NCBI RefSeq assembly: GCF_901686465.1
Contig: NZ_LR594487.1
Location: 1,547,650-1,611,649, forward strand
Length of the DNA stretch: 64,000 nt
Direction of reading: 5' to 3'
DNA from: Halorubrum sp. DM2
GTDB taxonomy: Archaea > Halobacteriota > Halobacteria > Halobacteriales > Haloferacaceae
Part shown: positions 61,599 to 64,000 of the stretch, piece after piece
How positions within the stretch are numbered: position 1 is the first letter of the stretch
Layout: every line of letters begins with the position of its first letter
Position numbers and translations under genes: made by a program
The notes under the pieces: generated by a model
The model's input: the letters and a program-made list of their open reading frames with translations, nothing else
What the model was told of the DNA's origin: nothing
Databases searched by the model: none

Positions 61599-61905
61599 GC
61601 GGTGGCGCGTGCCTGCGAGCGTGCCGCCGAAGGCGGCCGCGAAGCAGCACCGCGCGAGGGACGCCGCGAGCGAAGCGAGCGGCGAGGCTGGGGAGGTGCG
61701 AGGCTGTGCGGTGCTGTTCGGCGGGACTCGAAGGGGCAGCCGGGAGGCGGGCGCAGGCGACGTAAGCACTGGAAGGAGCGAACGAAGTGAGCGACTGAAG
61801 CGCGTGGTTCGAGACGCCAAAGGCGTCTCGTCATCACGAAAGGCGCGGAGCGCCTTTCGAACGACAGCGAGCGTGCGCCCGCCTCCCGGCTGGGGCTTCG
61901 GCGGT
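61599..61905 (+). ncRNA. Candidate structured RNA, copy D
   Basis: Starts 30 bp after the MutS-like stop with GCGGTGGCGCGTGCCTGCGA, almost the same first 20 nt as copy C. It shows hairpin GCCGCC-GAA-GGCGGC (61623-61637), hairpin CGCCGC...GCGGCG (61662-61684), the block GCGAGGCTGGGGAGGTGCG, CGAAG-GGG, and a perfect 19-bp stem CAGCCGGGAGGCGGGCGCA (61737-61755)/TGCGCCCGCCTCCCGGCTG (61874-61892), then GGGGCTTCGGCGGT. Two perfect hairpins sit inside the long stem: CGAGACGCC-AAA-GGCGTCTCG (61810-61830) and CGAAAGGCGC-GGA-GCGCCTTTCG (61837-61859), in the same place as the two in copy A but with different sequence. No TATA box is seen just upstream. Confidence 0.55.
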
Positions 61906-61996
61906 CTCAGTCACGGAGTATCCTGACGGCCGAGACCCTCTCGGTCCCCTCTCGATCACCCGTAGTTTCAGGTGACGACCCCACAAAACGACTTCC

Positions 61997-62242
61997 ATGC
62001 CAGCCGTCACCCCGCTCGGCGTCCTCCTCGGCGCGGTCCAGCTCGTCGTCGGCCATCGAGTCTCGCGGTCGGTCTCCAGCCCGTCGCGCGTCGCCCGCGC
62101 GCTCGTCGCGCTCGCCGTTGCGGCGCTGGGCGTCCTCGCGCTGCTCGGATTCGGCGTCGTCGGGATGGTACTGTTCGACCTGCTCGCGCTCGCCGTCGCC
62201 GCCGTCAGCCGATCGGACGATCGCCGCTCGACTACAGGATGA
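61997..62242 (+). CDS. Small two-helix membrane protein
   Basis: The 81-residue protein has a hydrophobic N-terminal segment (VTPLGVLLGAVQLVVGHRV) and a second long helix region (LVALAVAALGVLALLGFGVV, continuing MVLFDLLALAVAAV), with a charged tail. It has no recognised family. The ATG is about 90 bp past the structured element; it ends 8 bp before the convergent mgtE stop. Amino acid composition and codon use fit a real gene but evidence is thin. Confidence 0.55.
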   Translation: MPAVTPLGVLLGAVQLVVGHRVSRSVSSPSRVARALVALAVAALGVLALLGFGVVGMVLFDLLALAVAAVSRSDDRRSTTG

Positions 62243-62250
62243 CGAGACGG

Positions 62251-63507
62251 CTACAGCAGCACCGCCCGCGCCAGCCCGAGGAAGAAGAGGAAGCCCAGCA
62301 CGTCGGTCGCGGTCGTGATGAATATCGTCGCCGACGTGGCGGGATCGTAGCCGAGCTTGTCCAAGACGAGGGGCGTGAGCGCGCCGAAGAAGCCCGCGAT
62401 GACGAGATTCGCCACCATCGACACGCCGATCACAGCGCCCAATAGGACCCCGAAATCGCCGTACGAGAAGGCGGTCGCGATGACGGCCACGAGCGCGCCG
62501 GTGATGAGCCCGTTGACCGCGCCGGCGATCGCCTCGTTCGCGACGACGCGCTTTCCGGTCGCCAGCGACACCTGTCCGAGCGAGATGCCCCGGACGGTGA
62601 CCGCCATCGACTGCGTGCCCGCGTTGCCGCCCATCCCGGCGACGACCGGCATGTACGCGGCGAGGATCGCGACGGCGGCGATCGTCGACTCGAACAGGCC
62701 GACCACCGCCGCGGCCATGAACGCGGTGCCGAGGTTGAGGATGAGCCACTTGTACCGCCGCCGCACCTTCTCGACCGGCCCGTCGAGGACACTCTCTTCC
62801 TCCGCGACGCCGGTGAACTCGTAGAGCGTCTCGCCCGCCGCCTCGTCGATCAGCCGCAGGAGGTCGTCGGCGTGGATCACGCCGAGGACGTCGTTCTCCT
62901 CGTCGAGCACCGCCACGGTCCGCTCGCTGTTCCGGCGGAACACCTCCAGTACCTCCTCGTCCTCGCGGTCGTACCTGACCGACGGCGTCTCCACGAGGTG
63001 GTCGGTGATCGACTCCGAGGCGTCCGCGACCGAGAGCGCCGCGCCCGGCAGTTCGCCGAGCAGCTCGTCGCCGTTGGTGACGAATATCGTCGGCACCTGC
63101 CCGGTTCGTTCCTCGAAGCGCCGCACCCGCTCCGTCACCGCCTCGAACGACCGGCCGGCGTCGACGGTGACGTAATCGAGGGTCATCACGCCGGCCGCGC
63201 TCTCGGGATCGAACGACAGCAGGAAGTTGACCTTCTCGCGCCGGCTCTCGTCGAGACCGGTGAGGACCGCCTCGCGCGTCTCCTCGTCGACGTAGCCGAG
63301 CACGTCGGTGACTTCGTCCGGGTCGAGCGGGTCGACGAAGGTCTCCAACTGCGACCGGTCCATCCCGGTCGCGACCGCCTCCCTGACGCTCTCGGGGAGC
63401 GCGAAGAAGACGTCGCGCCGCTCGCGCCGCGGCAGCGACGCGAACTCCGTCGCCGGCTCCGGCGACATCGCGATCGCCTCCCGTACGTCGGTCGTCTCGA
63501 TGCTCAT
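62251..63507 (-). CDS. mgtE: MgtE-type magnesium transporter
   Basis: The 418-residue protein has the complete MgtE plan: N-terminal helical domain (EFASLPRRERRDVFFALPES, DPLDPDEVTDVLGYVDEET), two CBS domains (AAGVMTLDYVTVDAGRSFEAV and ITDHLVETPSVRYDREDEEV), the connecting plug helix, and five membrane helices with the selectivity motif PVVAGMGGNAGTQSMAVTVRG. Magnesium binding to the cytoplasmic domains closes the pore. It is transcribed toward uvrA's end region with no shared operon. Confidence 0.95.
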   Translation of the reverse strand: MSIETTDVREAIAMSPEPATEFASLPRRERRDVFFALPESVREAVATGMDRSQLETFVDPLDPDEVTDVLGYVDEETREAVLTGLDESRREKVNFLLSFDPESAAGVMTLDYVTVDAGRSFEAVTERVRRFEERTGQVPTIFVTNGDELLGELPGAALSVADASESITDHLVETPSVRYDREDEEVLEVFRRNSERTVAVLDEENDVLGVIHADDLLRLIDEAAGETLYEFTGVAEEESVLDGPVEKVRRRYKWLILNLGTAFMAAAVVGLFESTIAAVAILAAYMPVVAGMGGNAGTQSMAVTVRGISLGQVSLATGKRVVANEAIAGAVNGLITGALVAVIATAFSYGDFGVLLGAVIGVSMVANLVIAGFFGALTPLVLDKLGYDPATSATIFITTATDVLGFLFFLGLARAVLL

Positions 63508-63585
63508 ACACCGCCGTCACGAGAGCCCCACTAAACGGTGCCGGACGCGGCTACGCGTCTCGCTGTCGCCCCCGAGCGCCGGCCG

Positions 63586-64000
63586 TCAGTCGTCGTCGGC
63601 CACCGCGGGCTTCCGGCGGTCGTCGCGGGGGCCTTCGAGGTCGACCTTCGGGAGCATGTCCCGGAGGTAGCGCCCGGTGTGCGACTCCTCGACGCGAGCG
63701 ACCGCCTCGGGCGTGCCGCTGGCGACGAGTTCGCCGCCGCCGTCGCCGCCCTCGGGGCCGAGGTCGATCACGTGGTCGGCGTTCTTCACGAGGTCGAGTT
63801 CGTGTTCGATGACGACCACGGTGTTGCCCGCGTCGACGAGGCGGTGGAGCACGTCGATCAGCTTGCGCTCGTCCGCCTTGTGGAGGCCCGTCGTCGGCTC
63901 GTCGAGCAGGTACAGCGTGTCGCCGGTCGCGCGCTTGCCCAGCTCCTCGGCGAGTTTCACGCGCTGCGCCTCGCCGCCCGAGAGCGTCGTCGAGGGCTGG
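63586..64000 (-). CDS. uvrA: Excinuclease ABC subunit UvrA (C-terminal part)
   Basis: Only the last 138 codons are in the window. They include the ABC signature region [20 protein letters not shown], Walker [21 protein letters not shown], the H-loop [20 protein letters not shown] and the [14 protein letters not shown] segment, all matching the second ABC module of UvrA. The acidic, Arg/Asp-rich C-terminal tail ([14 protein letters not shown]) is a halophilic extension. The protein recognises DNA lesions with UvrB. The rest of the gene lies beyond 64000. Confidence 0.96.
   Translation of the reverse strand, partial: QPSTTLSGGEAQRVKLAEELGKRATGDTLYLLDEPTTGLHKADERKLIDVLHRLVDAGNTVVVIEHELDLVKNADHVIDLGPEGGDGGGELVASGTPEAVARVEESHTGRYLRDMLPKVDLEGPRDDRRKPAVADDD

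Noticed and set aside
59106-61790. Plus-strand frame of about 890 codons over the larE and MutS-like region
   Set aside because: Composition is almost only Arg, Gly, Pro and Ala, typical of an out-of-frame reading of a GC-rich gene; the MutS-family frame is the real one.

Overview
This is a roughly 69% GC chromosomal window from a haloarchaeon. Proteins are strongly acidic, promoters are short TATA boxes of the TTTATAA type, many genes appear leaderless, and archaeal information proteins (MCM, an RFC clamp-loader subunit, archaeal TyrS, GuaAb) sit beside haloarchaeal hallmarks (NAD-dependent ligase, lycopene cyclase plus Brp/Blh, HalOD1, DUF1508 repeats). The gene content looks Halorubrum-like, but the genus is an inference. 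Most of the window is ordinary core genome.

Layout. 1-2.0 kb: end of an archaetidylserine decarboxylase-type gene, an RFC-like AAA protein and a DUF4013 membrane protein, then six 23-bp tandem repeats. 2.3-6.8 kb: a sugar-type ABC importer operon whose binding-protein gene carries an apparent frameshift. 6.8-12.5 kb: SHOCT and DUF192 proteins, tRNA-Val followed by three extra copies of its 3' end, an ABC-2 exporter pair, and ligA. 13-20 kb: amidohydrolase, a membrane protein with five DUF1508 repeats, and the operon pyrG-guaAb-Rossmann protein-glutaredoxin. 20-29 kb: tRNA-Leu(CAA), histidine kinase, DUF309, AspA/AstE-type hydrolase, cupin, site-2 protease, DUF460, tyrS, NucS-N/zinc-ribbon protein, flavin-binding protein. 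29-38 kb: Hel308-like helicase, TRAM protein, then mcm with a run of overlapping haloarchaeal genes ending in a MinD-like ATPase. 38-47 kb: HalOD1, pheST, micro zinc finger, 5'-nucleotidase lipoprotein, two dehydrogenases and small zinc/HNH proteins. 47.4-50.5 kb: accessory patch with two tandem pilins, two broken genes in AT-richer DNA and a complete IS6-type insertion sequence. 50.5-64 kb: hisB, YkgJ-type protein, flavoprotein, GNAT, brp/blh-crtY (retinal synthesis), serB, larE, an HhH-MutS protein, mgtE and the end of uvrA.

The most interesting feature is a repeated intergenic element present four times (about 12.6, 20.0, 51.2 and 61.6 kb). Each copy has conserved single-stranded blocks separated by stems whose sequences differ from copy to copy while complementarity is kept. 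This is the pattern expected of a structured RNA. In two copies the 3' motif CTGGGGCTTCGGTGGT is followed, exactly 18 nt later, by a TTATAA-type box. I do not recognise this element as a named family. Other points of interest are the duplicated tRNA-Val 3' ends, the codon-usage anomaly at the Walker A region of mcm (a typical intein site), and the conserved 100-nt leaders of the two pilin genes.
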